From positions 1 to 50,038 of the forward strand of contig DEST01000090.1 of NCBI GenBank assembly GCA_002361365.1: DNA of 50,038 nucleotides, written 5' to 3'. This stretch comes from Alphaproteobacteria bacterium UBA3307. GTDB lineage: Bacteria; Pseudomonadota; Alphaproteobacteria; RF32; CAG-239. The notes beneath the pieces were generated by a model. The model made no database searches and was not told the origin of the DNA. It saw only the letters and a program-made list of their open reading frames with translations. The translations under genes and the position numbers were made by a program. Shown here piece by piece: positions 24,686 through 33,040 of this stretch (positions are counted from its first letter, which is position 1; every line of letters starts with the position of its first letter).

Positions 24686-24966
24686 TTAACAAATTTGCCG
24701 ATTTCAAAGGTTAATTTTGGACTTAATACTCTTAAGCATACATTATTTCCTTGACGGCAATTTTATTATTATTTTTACAACATTAAATACCTTTATGCAA
24801 ATTATGAATATAAACTCAAAAGCACAAAACCGCTCCTTTAAATTGACCGGTTTGTTACTTTGTAAGATACTGATTTTACTATGTTTAATTGTTGAAAGTT
24901 CGATAAATTTTGCAGGGTTGATGTTTGTAAAATAAACAATTGAATTTTTTATAATTTAGCTCAGAC

Positions 24967-25001
24967 AAAAAAAGAATCCGATAAAAATATCGGACTCTTC
25001 G
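24967..25001 (-). terminator. Intrinsic terminator of grpE
   Basis: On the minus strand, AAGAGTCCGATA (24999-24988) pairs with TATCGGATTCTT (24983-24972) with one mismatch, and a run of T follows. It starts 22 bases after the grpE stop. Confidence 0.9.
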
Positions 25002-25022
25002 GTATACCTTGGTTTATGATTT

Positions 25023-25604
25023 TTATTTTTCTCCGCCTTTGGTAACAATCACCATTGCCTCACGCAAAATACGGTCGTTTATTAAGTATGCCGATTGCAA
25101 CTCTGCTACAACCGTACCTGCCGGCTTTTGAGCATCTTCAACTTCTTGCACAACACGCTCAATATTCGGGTCAAAAATCTTATCTAAACTGTCAACTTTA
25201 CGAATTCCGAACTTATTAAACACCTTGGTGAGTTCCTTTTGCGTCATTTTAACTCCGTCAAGCAAGGCCTTAAAATGTTCCTTATGGTCTTCGTGGGCGG
25301 AAGTTATTGCGCGGTGCAGATTATCCGCTACCGGTAACAATTCTTTAGCAAACGAAGACAGGGCAAATTTAGCATTTTTTTCCATTTCTGCCTGACAGCG
25401 TTTTTTAGCGTTTTCTACCTCGGCATAAGCTCGCAAACACGAATCTTTTAGGCTGGCATTTTCTTCTCTTAGTTGTTCCAACTCTGAATTAAGCTCAGGA
25501 CTTTTCTCGGAAGTAGTAAAATGCTGAGTTGTTTCTGAGGCCGTTTCCTCCGTAATTTCTTCCAAATTATCATCAGGTAATGTTGTTTCTTTTTGTGTAG
25601 TCAT
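25023..25604 (-). CDS. grpE: Nucleotide exchange factor GrpE
   Basis: GrpE releases ADP from DnaK in the heat-shock chaperone cycle. The 193 residues comprise an acidic, disordered N-terminus (1-45), the long dimerising coiled coil (46-110, with LRAYAEVENAKKRCQ) and the C-terminal beta domain with VDSLDKIFDPNIERVVQEV and GTVVAELQSAYLINDRILR. AGAGGAT precedes the ATG. dnaK and dnaJ are not in the window. A sigma-70-like promoter and a strong terminator flank it, so it is transcribed alone. Confidence 0.95.
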   Translation of the reverse strand: MTTQKETTLPDDNLEEITEETASETTQHFTTSEKSPELNSELEQLREENASLKDSCLRAYAEVENAKKRCQAEMEKNAKFALSSFAKELLPVADNLHRAITSAHEDHKEHFKALLDGVKMTQKELTKVFNKFGIRKVDSLDKIFDPNIERVVQEVEDAQKPAGTVVAELQSAYLINDRILREAMVIVTKGGEK

Positions 25605-25655
25605 TTTATCCTCTTTATAAATACGAAACAGTTGATGTATTTGTTCTTTGCATAG

Positions 25656-25684
25656 AACTTAGTGTTTTCTGTTTTAGAAGTCAA
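25656..25684 (-). promoter_or_regulatory. Promoter of grpE
   Basis: TTGACT (25684-25679), 17 bases, TAAGTT (25661-25656) on the minus strand. I see no heat-shock (RpoH) -10 box at the proper distance. Confidence 0.5.
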
Positions 25685-25699
25685 GACCTCTTTTTTTTG

Positions 25700-25728
25700 T
25701 TGAAGGTTATAAATAAAAGGATTATATT
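25700..25728 (+). promoter_or_regulatory. Promoter of the glycogen synthase-like gene
   Basis: TTGAAG (25700-25705), 17 bases, TATATT (25723-25728), back to back with the grpE promoter. Confidence 0.5.
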
Positions 25729-25766
25729 ATATTTATTGATAATTATTTTTGGCGGGAGTTATTTGT

Positions 25767-27800
25767 ATGTGTGCGGTTGTTATTGGTGCAGGTCAAAAAA
25801 TTTTTGAGTTTTTACCGACGAGTTTTAATAAGAAAAAATTTATAATTAATTATGCCGTACCGCAAAATGATTTACTCGGTCAAATGCAGATGATGTCTAA
25901 ACAACAATGTTTCGGTAATACTGAGTGGCCGAACATAAATACCATCAACGCGTGGATGATTAGTGCCGAAACCGCAACCTTTATGAAATGCGGCGGACTG
26001 GGTATGGTTGCCTCCGAATTGCCGGAAAATTTTAATGCGGTATTTGGCAAAAATCAGCACAAAATTTCTATTATTACGCCTATGTATTTAGGTAATACCG
26101 GACGTAAAAAAGCAGAGTTTAAAAATAATATTTACGTTGGGGCAGAAGGCAAATCTACTCCGGTAAATAAAATCAAAACCATCAAAATCCGCTTTGCCGG
26201 ACGACAAAAATTACGCACTTTTGAAGTAGAAATTTATGCAGGAAAACTTAATGACGTGACTTATTATTTTGTACGTTGTGATTACTTTTTCAGCATAAAT
26301 CCGGCAGAGCAGAATCCTTCCGGTCAAACCGGTTGCTATGTTTGGAATGTCAACGGAGTTGATGAAGTTGAGCGCTTTGCGTTTTTTTCTAAAGCTGTGT
26401 ACATCTTGCTCGAAGAATTGGTGGAAAAACCAAATCCGGATTTTACAACTCCAAATATTTTGTTGGCTAATGATTGGCATAGCGGTGCACTTTCAGGACT
26501 GACAAAATATCTGACTCTGGCAAAAGTATTTGTAGGACAAATGAATGCTCAAATCGCTGAAAAAATCAAGAATATACCGATTATTCATATTGCGCATCAC
26601 ATGGGATATCAAGGCTGGGATTATAATAATACTTCGCGTATCCTTAATTCTTTGTATGAAGATTTAGCTACTCTGGTGCTGAAAAATGCAAAAGCCGTAA
26701 AAAACAGCAATCCGCGAACACAAAATGCACTGATGGTGAGCGATACTTACAATCAGGCATCTGCCAATATGCTCCTAGCCGACAGAATAATCACTGTTTC
26801 CAAAAACTATATGGAAGAAGTTTCTTCCAACAAAAGTTTTGGGTTTGATTTTAGAAATATTCTGAAAATTCGCAAAGACCACCGCAACTTTTTTGGAATA
26901 ATTAACGGCTATGAAAAACGGCTAATTTCGCCAAATGCAAAAAAAATCCGTGAAATCAATGAATATTTCAAAATTACCGACTTTAAGTTTTATGATGAAA
27001 ATAGCTTGAATATTAAGCAGCATAATAAATGCGAATGCTTTAAGCTACTATCTCGTTTGGCTACCGATGAGAATTATAAACAGCAGATGATTCCGTTGAT
27101 TGATTTGTATCAGTTTGATGATATTTCAACTTTGGTGTCTGAAGTTGAGCATATTCCGGTAATTTGTATGACCAGCAGAATGGTGGAACAAAAAGGTTAT
27201 GATATGGCAATTCATGCGATTTTGCACGTTATCGACCGCTATAAAAACGCACCGCAAAACTTTCCTATTTTCATTTTAGGCGGTGCCGGAAATAAAGATT
27301 TATACAGTGATTTAATGATGCTTAAAGATACGGCAAAGCAAATGTTCCGTGAATTTGCCAAGCGTATTTTTGTGTTTCGCGGATATAAAGACGAATTTGC
27401 CTATTCCGTTCAATTGGCTGCGGATTTTTATATGATGCCGTCATATTTTGAACCGTGCGGTTTGACACAAATGGAAGCGATGGCCAAAGGAACACTGCCG
27501 ATTGCCACTTCTACCGGCGGTTTGGTGGATACAATAGAAGACGGAGTTGATGGTTTCAGAACTGAAGCATTTTTTGCCGGCGGAGAAAAAATATATGGCA
27601 CCAATGCGGCGGCACAAAGACTGCAAAATAACCTTAATGCTTATGAATCCGCTCTTGAAAAAGCATTGCGTTGCTTTTACGCCGCGCCCGAAAAAATGCG
27701 ACAAATGCAACAACAAGCTATGCGGGACGATTTCAGTTGGTCATCACCGGAAGGTTCGGTTTATAAGTATTATAATCTGTTCAAAACCGGTACGATTTAG
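25767..27800 (+). CDS. Glycogen/starch synthase-like glycosyltransferase (GT5)
   Basis: GT5 enzymes transfer glucose from ADP- or UDP-glucose to a growing alpha-1,4-glucan. The N-terminal domain has CGGLGMVASELP (near residue 75) at the place of the usual KTGGLxDV substrate loop, then LLANDWHSGAL and IIHIAHHMGYQG; the C-terminal domain has the donor-binding FEPCGLTQMEAMAKGTLPIA (near 560) and STGGLVDTI. At 677 residues it is some 200 longer than typical GlgA, with extra sequence in the middle (about 290-460). I use the ATG at 25767, preceded by GGGAG. No other glycogen gene is adjacent. The product could be a different glucan. Confidence 0.8.
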   Translation: MCAVVIGAGQKIFEFLPTSFNKKKFIINYAVPQNDLLGQMQMMSKQQCFGNTEWPNINTINAWMISAETATFMKCGGLGMVASELPENFNAVFGKNQHKISIITPMYLGNTGRKKAEFKNNIYVGAEGKSTPVNKIKTIKIRFAGRQKLRTFEVEIYAGKLNDVTYYFVRCDYFFSINPAEQNPSGQTGCYVWNVNGVDEVERFAFFSKAVYILLEELVEKPNPDFTTPNILLANDWHSGALSGLTKYLTLAKVFVGQMNAQIAEKIKNIPIIHIAHHMGYQGWDYNNTSRILNSLYEDLATLVLKNAKAVKNSNPRTQNALMVSDTYNQASANMLLADRIITVSKNYMEEVSSNKSFGFDFRNILKIRKDHRNFFGIINGYEKRLISPNAKKIREINEYFKITDFKFYDENSLNIKQHNKCECFKLLSRLATDENYKQQMIPLIDLYQFDDISTLVSEVEHIPVICMTSRMVEQKGYDMAIHAILHVIDRYKNAPQNFPIFILGGAGNKDLYSDLMMLKDTAKQMFREFAKRIFVFRGYKDEFAYSVQLAADFYMMPSYFEPCGLTQMEAMAKGTLPIATSTGGLVDTIEDGVDGFRTEAFFAGGEKIYGTNAAAQRLQNNLNAYESALEKALRCFYAAPEKMRQMQQQAMRDDFSWSSPEGSVYKYYNLFKTGTI

Positions 27801-28321
27801 AATTTAATCAGCGAATAAACATCGGCAAAGCGGGAAAGTTTATCGCGCCCTTTGAGTGCGGTCAGCTCAATAGCAAATGCAAACGAATCAATAGTAGCAC
27901 CGAGTTTTTGCACAAGTTTTGCCGCGGCTTCAGCCGTGCCGCCGATAGCCACCAAATCATCAACAATGATTACACGGTCACCTTTATGTAAGGCATCTTT
28001 ATGAATTTCCAATTTGTCCTTGCCGTATTCCAACGCGTATTCTTCGGCAATGGTATCAGCCGGTAATTTTCCCGGTTTGCGCACCGGCACAAATCCGCAA
28101 CCGAGTTTATATGCCAAAGCACCACCCAAAATAAACCCTCGCGCATCAATACCGACCACATAATCGATTTTTTTATCGCCGAAATATTCGGTCATCGTAT
28201 CAATGATTTCCCGAAAAATTTGCGGATTCTTCATTGCAGTGGTAATATCTTTGAACTGAACCCCCGGTTTTGGATAATCGGGAACGTTGCGAATTGATTT
28301 TTTGATGTTGGCCAAACTCAT
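27797..28321 (-). CDS. apt: Adenine phosphoribosyltransferase
   Basis: Apt salvages adenine with PRPP to give AMP. The 174 residues start with the family N-terminus (IRNVPDYPKPGVQFKDIT) and contain GIDARGFILGGALA, the VPVRKPGKLPA loop and the PRPP-binding VIIVDDLVAIGGTA. The start at 28321 has CGGAG upstream; the open frame to 28444 is leader. Its 3' end overlaps that of the glycogen synthase-like gene by four bases, tail to tail. Confidence 0.96.
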   Translation of the reverse strand: MSLANIKKSIRNVPDYPKPGVQFKDITTAMKNPQIFREIIDTMTEYFGDKKIDYVVGIDARGFILGGALAYKLGCGFVPVRKPGKLPADTIAEEYALEYGKDKLEIHKDALHKGDRVIIVDDLVAIGGTAEAAAKLVQKLGATIDSFAFAIELTALKGRDKLSRFADVYSLIKF

Positions 28322-28399
28322 TTGCTTTCTCCGCTCTGTTGAATACAGATTGTTTATAAAACATTTGCGGAAAAATTCAAGCGGATATTTATATTTTAA

Positions 28400-28408
28400 A
28401 GTATAGCA
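28400..28408 (-). promoter_or_regulatory. Extended -10 promoter of apt
   Basis: The minus strand reads TGCTATACT (28408-28400), an extended -10 element; no good -35 is visible. It lies about 80 bases before the apt start. Confidence 0.4.
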
Positions 28409-28438
28409 TAAAAATATAGAATTTTTTTCATAAAATAC

Positions 28439-28467
28439 TTGCATTTATCTATATATTATGGTAATTT
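28439..28467 (+). promoter_or_regulatory. Promoter of the muramidase-like gene
   Basis: TTGCAT (28439-28444), 17 bases, TAATTT (28462-28467). Confidence 0.45.
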
Positions 28468-28486
28468 TGACAAAAGAGAGGGCAAA

Positions 28487-30124
28487 ATGGATTTCGGGTA
28501 TAAAACTTTTTTGGCTTTGACTTTGGCTACTGCTGCTTGTTGGCGTGCCAAAGCGCAGGTTGATTCAGAAAATTTAAACGCTAAGATTATCACTCAAACT
28601 ACTCCGAAAGAGCATAATGATTCCGACTATGCTATACCATTTAATGAAGCATTTGATAGGTCTGTGGCGGTTTCAAATTATCAGCAAACCGAAAAAGAAA
28701 TTGCAAAACCGGAACAACATACAGCAAATCTTTCGTCCTCTCAAAAAGACAGTATTTTGCAAGAGCAAATTTTTCAGTCAATATTAGATATTGAATATGA
28801 TTTAATTCGCTATATGTCGCTTTCTGAAGATATAAAGTTTGTTTCTTATTGGGACAGAGCAGGTCGCAAACAAACAATCGGTCCGGGGTTGACAACGCTT
28901 GGTGGGCGCAGAGTCAGAAGAGGCGACTGCTTAAGAAGCGAAACTCAGATGCTTAAAGAATTCCGTTTAAAAGCCAAACAAGATATTGTTCCGACTATTG
29001 CAAAATATATACCACATTGGACGGAACTTGAAAATCGTGAAAAAATAGTATTGTTTGATATGTTTTGGAATAATGGAGCAGGAGCCGGTGTTTTAACCAA
29101 TAAAGCCTCCAAAAATACGTTTTATAATTCTTTGTCCGAATCACAAAAGCAAGAAATTGCCGATAGCATTAAAAATAATAACAAGAAAATAGTTCTGGGC
29201 GGCACAACTTGGTCAATGACTGATTTGCCGGAATGGAGAAATTTGAGCGTACGAGAGCGAGCCGCATTGAATCCGCTCTACTCAAATAAATGTATTGTTA
29301 AAGCAGACGAACAGAATCCTACATATTCTCAAAATTTCCGTATTTTACCACACGAAAAACGCCAAGAAATTGCCAAATTAGTTTCGACACAACGAGGGCA
29401 GCCCGCATTTGCAATACCGGAATATAGTTCTGCTTGGCAATCCAAAGACAGCACAATTCATTATCGTGATTTTGTGATAGAGGCTGATTATACTTCGTCT
29501 GATGTTAATGTTTGGTATAGGCAAACAGAAGAGAAGCAACTTGAAATCGCGCAAAAATTAGCAGAAAAAAATAAAACCACTACATATAATGGACATTTAG
29601 TTTCAGCCAGAGAGATTCCTGCGTGGTATTTTTTAAGTCAGCAAGAACGAAATAAATTACAATCGGAAGTTTTTAAGGGACGCAATTTGTTCAGGCAAAA
29701 TTCAAAAACTAAAAAACAACAGCCGATACTTTCCGGCTTATGTTGTGAACTCAACCTTTATTTGGCAGATAAAACACCGGAAAATAAGGAAAGAGTTGCA
29801 GCAAGAATTGCCTCTTTCGTACACGCGGGAGATAAGGTTTTAAGCGGTTTGCTCAAGCGAGCTAATCTTAGAGCGCAAATCTTTCTGGGTAATATTACTT
29901 TTGGCAAAGGTAAAAATCAGATTGATTTAGATGAAGTGCATCTTGGTGCAACATCGGAAATTAAAATTGCAGATTTGAATAACCCTCAAGCTATTTGTGA
30001 CAGCTTGCATAATTGCAAAGCCGGCTTAAATTATCAGGACACAATCCTCCGTCAAGAAAATTTGGTCAATAAAGGTCGCATAATAAAGCAAGCCAGAATT
30101 CGTACCGGTACACGCGGACGATGA
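28487..30124 (+). CDS. Exported GH24 (phage-type lysozyme)-like protein with internal repeat
   Basis: Residues about 105-210 resemble a GH24 muramidase: LSEDIKFVSYWDRAGRKQT, then IGPGLTT and RRGDCL, placing a Glu, an Asp and a Thr as in the catalytic triad of T4-type lysozymes, then a FDMFWNNGAGAG helix start. An N-terminal signal peptide (cleavage likely after AKA near residue 23) sends it to the periplasm. Downstream, a segment of about 50 residues occurs twice (29135-29285 and 29522-29680), each copy with QEIA or LEIA, then a W or Y-rich turn and a closing RERAAL or QERNKL helix; a third partial copy begins near 29345. These may be wall-binding modules. The 545 residues start at the ATG after GAGAGG. 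It may be cell-wall remodelling or antibacterial. Confidence 0.68.
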   Translation: MDFGYKTFLALTLATAACWRAKAQVDSENLNAKIITQTTPKEHNDSDYAIPFNEAFDRSVAVSNYQQTEKEIAKPEQHTANLSSSQKDSILQEQIFQSILDIEYDLIRYMSLSEDIKFVSYWDRAGRKQTIGPGLTTLGGRRVRRGDCLRSETQMLKEFRLKAKQDIVPTIAKYIPHWTELENREKIVLFDMFWNNGAGAGVLTNKASKNTFYNSLSESQKQEIADSIKNNNKKIVLGGTTWSMTDLPEWRNLSVRERAALNPLYSNKCIVKADEQNPTYSQNFRILPHEKRQEIAKLVSTQRGQPAFAIPEYSSAWQSKDSTIHYRDFVIEADYTSSDVNVWYRQTEEKQLEIAQKLAEKNKTTTYNGHLVSAREIPAWYFLSQQERNKLQSEVFKGRNLFRQNSKTKKQQPILSGLCCELNLYLADKTPENKERVAARIASFVHAGDKVLSGLLKRANLRAQIFLGNITFGKGKNQIDLDEVHLGATSEIKIADLNNPQAICDSLHNCKAGLNYQDTILRQENLVNKGRIIKQARIRTGTRGR

Positions 30125-30130
30125 AATTTC

Positions 30131-30158
30131 TTGAAAATATACAATTCCGTATTATATC
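30131..30158 (+). promoter_or_regulatory. Promoter of the ferredoxin gene
   Basis: TTGAAA (30131-30136), 16 bases, TATATC (30153-30158). Confidence 0.45.
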
Positions 30159-30194
30159 TTTTTGTACCATCATTTTTTACAGAAAGGAGTTGTT

Positions 30195-30410
30195 ATGAAA
30201 AGAGCGTATGTTAATCCGGATTTGTGTATCGGTTGCGGTTTGTGTGTCAGCACTGTACCTGAGGTTTTTCAGCTTAATGCTGAAGGAATTTCCGAAGTGT
30301 ATGCCCCTACGCCTGAAGATAAATGGGACGATGTTTATGATGCGGTAGATTCGTGTCCGGTCAAAGCCATTTCGGTGATAGACGAAGATTTGCCGAAAGA
30401 TGAACAATAG
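30195..30410 (+). CDS. Single-cluster ferredoxin
   Basis: The 71-residue electron carrier has C11-x2-C14-x2-C17 and a distant C54 followed by Pro, the pattern of one-cluster [4Fe-4S] (possibly [3Fe-4S]) ferredoxins in which the second cluster site is lost (VSTVP stands where a fourth cysteine would be in two-cluster forms). It is acidic, as usual for the family. AAAGGAG precedes the ATG at 30195; an in-frame start 11 codons upstream lacks a ribosome site. The partners are unknown; no redox enzyme is adjacent. Confidence 0.9.
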   Translation: MKRAYVNPDLCIGCGLCVSTVPEVFQLNAEGISEVYAPTPEDKWDDVYDAVDSCPVKAISVIDEDLPKDEQ

Positions 30411-30438
30411 TTACTTGAAAAATTTTTGTATGGTTAAT

Positions 30439-31518
30439 TTAAATCTTTAGAAAATATCGCCAAGAGGCAACAAGTTCCGAGTCGTCAAAATAACTCTGCA
30501 ACAGACGTTGATTGTTGTGTGCGTCATTTTTATCCATATAAATAAATTCTTCAAAATTCATATTTTTAATTTTGTTACTATCAAAAATTTTGTAGCCTTT
30601 ATTTATAAAACCGCGATATGTAGTAATTTCACTGCGGATATAAACCTTATGACCGAGATACAAATTGCATCTGATATTACCGACTCCTTGTTGTCTGCTT
30701 TGATTTAAAATCAAAATATCAATATTTTTGATATGATTTGCATATTCTTCAGGCTCTAAATAATCGGTTACAGCAAAAAATTTATCTCCAAACAATTCCG
30801 TTCCTTTTTTTATAATTTCTTCATTAAACTGCGTCTGAGCATAAGATAAAATGGTAGTAATTCTTAAATTTTTTGAGCTAAATTTTGCTAAAATATCCAG
30901 CATTTCCAATGTACTGCCATCTGCAGAATTATTGATTTGAACTGTAATAGGTGCCGGATTTTTTATAGCTGAATCCAAATATTTTTTGGAAACAACACTG
31001 GGATAAAAAGGCAATTCATAAATCGTCTTATCTTTATGGTATTTATTCAAATATGTAGTTTTATCAAAATTAGTTATCACCGCCTTTACGTTTTCTTTAA
31101 CAAATCTGCTTTGCTCGTTTTCCGGTCCATAAATATCGTATCCCCAAACAATCCAATAACAGCGTTTAAGCAAAGATTTATTATCATAAAACCAATTTAC
31201 AGCCGTAGCAGACAAAGAATGAATAAATATTTTTTTGACTTTTTGCAAGTTAATATCTATGCTCTGTAACTGGCAGACAACCACGTTTTCATATTGTGTG
31301 GGAATTACAAATTTAGAATTTGAATTGTAAAAAATAAAACAATGCTTTCGAGCATCAAAATGTTCATTTATAAATGTTACAAATGGTGCTGAGAACTTAT
31401 CATTAACCATTAAATGCACATATCTGTACTTTTTTTTAGTGCAAAGAAGCTTGGTTCTGAAACTTTTCCATAATTCTAAGAAAACACTATTTTTCATCAT
31501 CAAAAATTTTTTCGCCAT
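30439..31518 (-). CDS. GT56-like (WecF-type) glycosyltransferase
   Basis: Up to 359 residues. The N-terminal half has YRYVHLMVNDKFSAPFV and later YWIVWGYDIYGP, characteristic of the family of TDP-Fuc4NAc:lipid II transferases (glycosyltransferase 56); the C-terminal half has ILILNQSRQQGVGNI and a RSEITTYRGF motif. Such enzymes add a dideoxy amino sugar to a lipid-linked saccharide at the inner membrane. The frame overlaps the upstream gene by 32 bases; starts at 31518, 31500 and 31497 are possible and none has a clean ribosome site. It is very AT-rich. It is the third gene of the NeuD-BKACE-GT cassette. The specific sugar is not known. Confidence 0.65.
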   Translation of the reverse strand: MAKKFLMMKNSVFLELWKSFRTKLLCTKKKYRYVHLMVNDKFSAPFVTFINEHFDARKHCFIFYNSNSKFVIPTQYENVVVCQLQSIDINLQKVKKIFIHSLSATAVNWFYDNKSLLKRCYWIVWGYDIYGPENEQSRFVKENVKAVITNFDKTTYLNKYHKDKTIYELPFYPSVVSKKYLDSAIKNPAPITVQINNSADGSTLEMLDILAKFSSKNLRITTILSYAQTQFNEEIIKKGTELFGDKFFAVTDYLEPEEYANHIKNIDILILNQSRQQGVGNIRCNLYLGHKVYIRSEITTYRGFINKGYKIFDSNKIKNMNFEEFIYMDKNDAHNNQRLLQSYFDDSELVASWRYFLKI

Positions 31519-32365
31519 AAAGACCGTTTCCCGGTTGCAGATTGAGTATTTTTCTAAAATCTTTGGAAGCCATAACTTTTTTACCTTGAGCTTCCATAAT
31601 TCTCTTAATACGTTTCAGTAATTCGGCGTTGCTGGCCGGCTCTGTCTTGTTCTGATCAAAAAAGATATTATCTTCAAGCCCCACTCTGACACCTGCATCT
31701 GTAGCTATGGCCAGAGCATTCATTTCAAGTTGGTATTTTCCCAAGCCACCGAGTGTATAAAAAGAATTTTCCGGCAAATCATTTATCATTATGGCTGTAT
31801 GTAGCAAATTTGCCTGTGCCGAAGCTATATTTCCCAAAATTAAATTAAAAAAATACGGCGGACGAATATATCCCTTTTTAGAAAGATATTTTGCATAATT
31901 AATCATTCCCAAATCAAATACCTCCAATTCCGGCTTTATTGTTAATTTTTTCAACAAAGAGGCAATATCCATAACAGTTTGCGGAGAATTTATACTTGCT
32001 TGATTATTAAAATTGAGCGAACTTAAGGTCAGGCTACCCATATCAGGCTTTAAGTCACCTTGTAAATAAAGCGGAGCTGTCCTTTGGTTAAGTTCATAAA
32101 CATTTCTGCCGCTTAGTGAAACGCAAATAACAAGTTCTTTAAGGTATTTACGTATTTTTTCGATTATTTCTGCATATTTCTCTGCTGAATGTGCCGGAGT
32201 GCCATCAAAATTTCTGGCGTGCAAATGCACTGAGGTAATACCTATTTCGGCAGCTTCAAAAACATTATCTGCAATTTCATTTGCGCTTATGGGCACATTG
32301 GGGTTTTGGCTTTTAGTCGGAATAATGCCTGTTGGCGTAAAATTCACTATTATATCATTGGTCAT
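31487..32365 (-). CDS. BKACE-family (DUF849) beta-keto acid cleavage enzyme-like protein
   Basis: This 292-residue TIM-barrel protein has the zinc-binding HLHAR (near residue 47), SLSGRN and the late GLEDNIFF, signatures of the beta-keto acid cleavage enzymes, which use acetyl-CoA to cleave a beta-keto acid into an acetoacetate and a new CoA ester. Most relatives act in amino-acid catabolism; here it lies between an acetyltransferase and a glycosyltransferase, so it may supply an unusual acyl-CoA for sugar acylation. That role is inference. Its start overlaps the acetyltransferase stop (ATGA) and GGGGAT precedes it. Confidence 0.75.
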   Translation of the reverse strand: MTNDIIVNFTPTGIIPTKSQNPNVPISANEIADNVFEAAEIGITSVHLHARNFDGTPAHSAEKYAEIIEKIRKYLKELVICVSLSGRNVYELNQRTAPLYLQGDLKPDMGSLTLSSLNFNNQASINSPQTVMDIASLLKKLTIKPELEVFDLGMINYAKYLSKKGYIRPPYFFNLILGNIASAQANLLHTAIMINDLPENSFYTLGGLGKYQLEMNALAIATDAGVRVGLEDNIFFDQNKTEPASNAELLKRIKRIMEAQGKKVMASKDFRKILNLQPGNGLYGEKIFDDEK

Positions 32366-33021
32366 AATAATATCCCCGTTTGTTTATGGCTTTTAATTTT
32401 TACCGCCGGAATACCGATATACTGACTAAAAGGTTCTGTGTCTTTTGTGACCAGACTTGCGGCTCCGATTAAGGTTTCTGTTTTAATATTCCGATGTTCG
32501 ATAATGGTTGCGCCAATTCCTATAAACGACAAATCCTCTATGGTCGTATATCCGGCAATACTGCAATTTGGTGCTATATAAACACCATTATGAATGTCGA
32601 AATTATGCCCGACATAGGTATTAGGGCGGATTATATTGCAATTTCCCATTTTTCCGAAATAATCAAGATACGTACCGGCAAAAACAATATTGTTTTCTCC
32701 TATTATAATATCATTTGCCACAATCGCATCTTTGCTGATATAATTGATGAAATTATATCCTTTGTTTTTCAGTTGCAAATAAGACGCGTATCTTTCGCGC
32801 ATTGATGAGTAAACACCGGTAGATATAACTCTTATACTGTTTGGAGTAAAAATTTTTTCTATTTCAGATGTTTTATAAATCGGTTTTCCCAAATAAGAAT
32901 CTTCTTGATAGTATTTATCATCGCAGACAATTGCCCTCACTGCATAACGAATATCCGCAAAAATTTCCGCCAACAAAAGTTTTCCCGTAGTTCCCAATCC
33001 ATGCAGTAATATATCTTCCAT
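32362..33021 (-). CDS. NeuD/PglD-like sugar O/N-acyltransferase
   Basis: The 219-residue protein has a Rossmann-like N-terminal domain of the PglD type (ILLHGLGTTGKLLLAEI) and a left-handed beta-helix of hexapeptide repeats (about 95-200; NYISKDAIVANDIIIG, then GHNFDIHNGVYIAPNCSIAG), ending in GIPAVKIK. The family acylates amino sugars or sialic acids of surface glycans using acyl-CoA. The catalytic His is probably in VGHNFDIH. AAGGA precedes the start. It lies 19 bases after parE and may share its transcript, followed by the BKACE and GT56-like genes. Confidence 0.8.
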   Translation of the reverse strand: MEDILLHGLGTTGKLLLAEIFADIRYAVRAIVCDDKYYQEDSYLGKPIYKTSEIEKIFTPNSIRVISTGVYSSMRERYASYLQLKNKGYNFINYISKDAIVANDIIIGENNIVFAGTYLDYFGKMGNCNIIRPNTYVGHNFDIHNGVYIAPNCSIAGYTTIEDLSFIGIGATIIEHRNIKTETLIGAASLVTKDTEPFSQYIGIPAVKIKSHKQTGILL

Positions 33022-33040
33022 ATAAGCCAGTCCTTACTAC

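Larger units (their letters stand above)
24518..25022. other. Gene-poor stretch between lptF and grpE
   Basis: This 505-base gap is very AT-rich. It holds the remnant of a phosphatase gene (24623-24685 and weaker traces upstream) and the grpE terminator (24971-25001). A 72-codon plus-strand open frame (24717-24935) is hydrophobic and lacks a ribosome site, so I do not call it. The minus strand has AAAGGAG followed by a GTG and only seven codons, possibly the start of the decayed gene. Confidence 0.5.

Noticed and set aside
24717..24935. A 72-codon plus-strand open frame in the lptF-grpE gap
   Set aside because: It is hydrophobic only because the DNA is very AT-rich; there is no ribosome site or promoter, and the minus strand shows a gene remnant.
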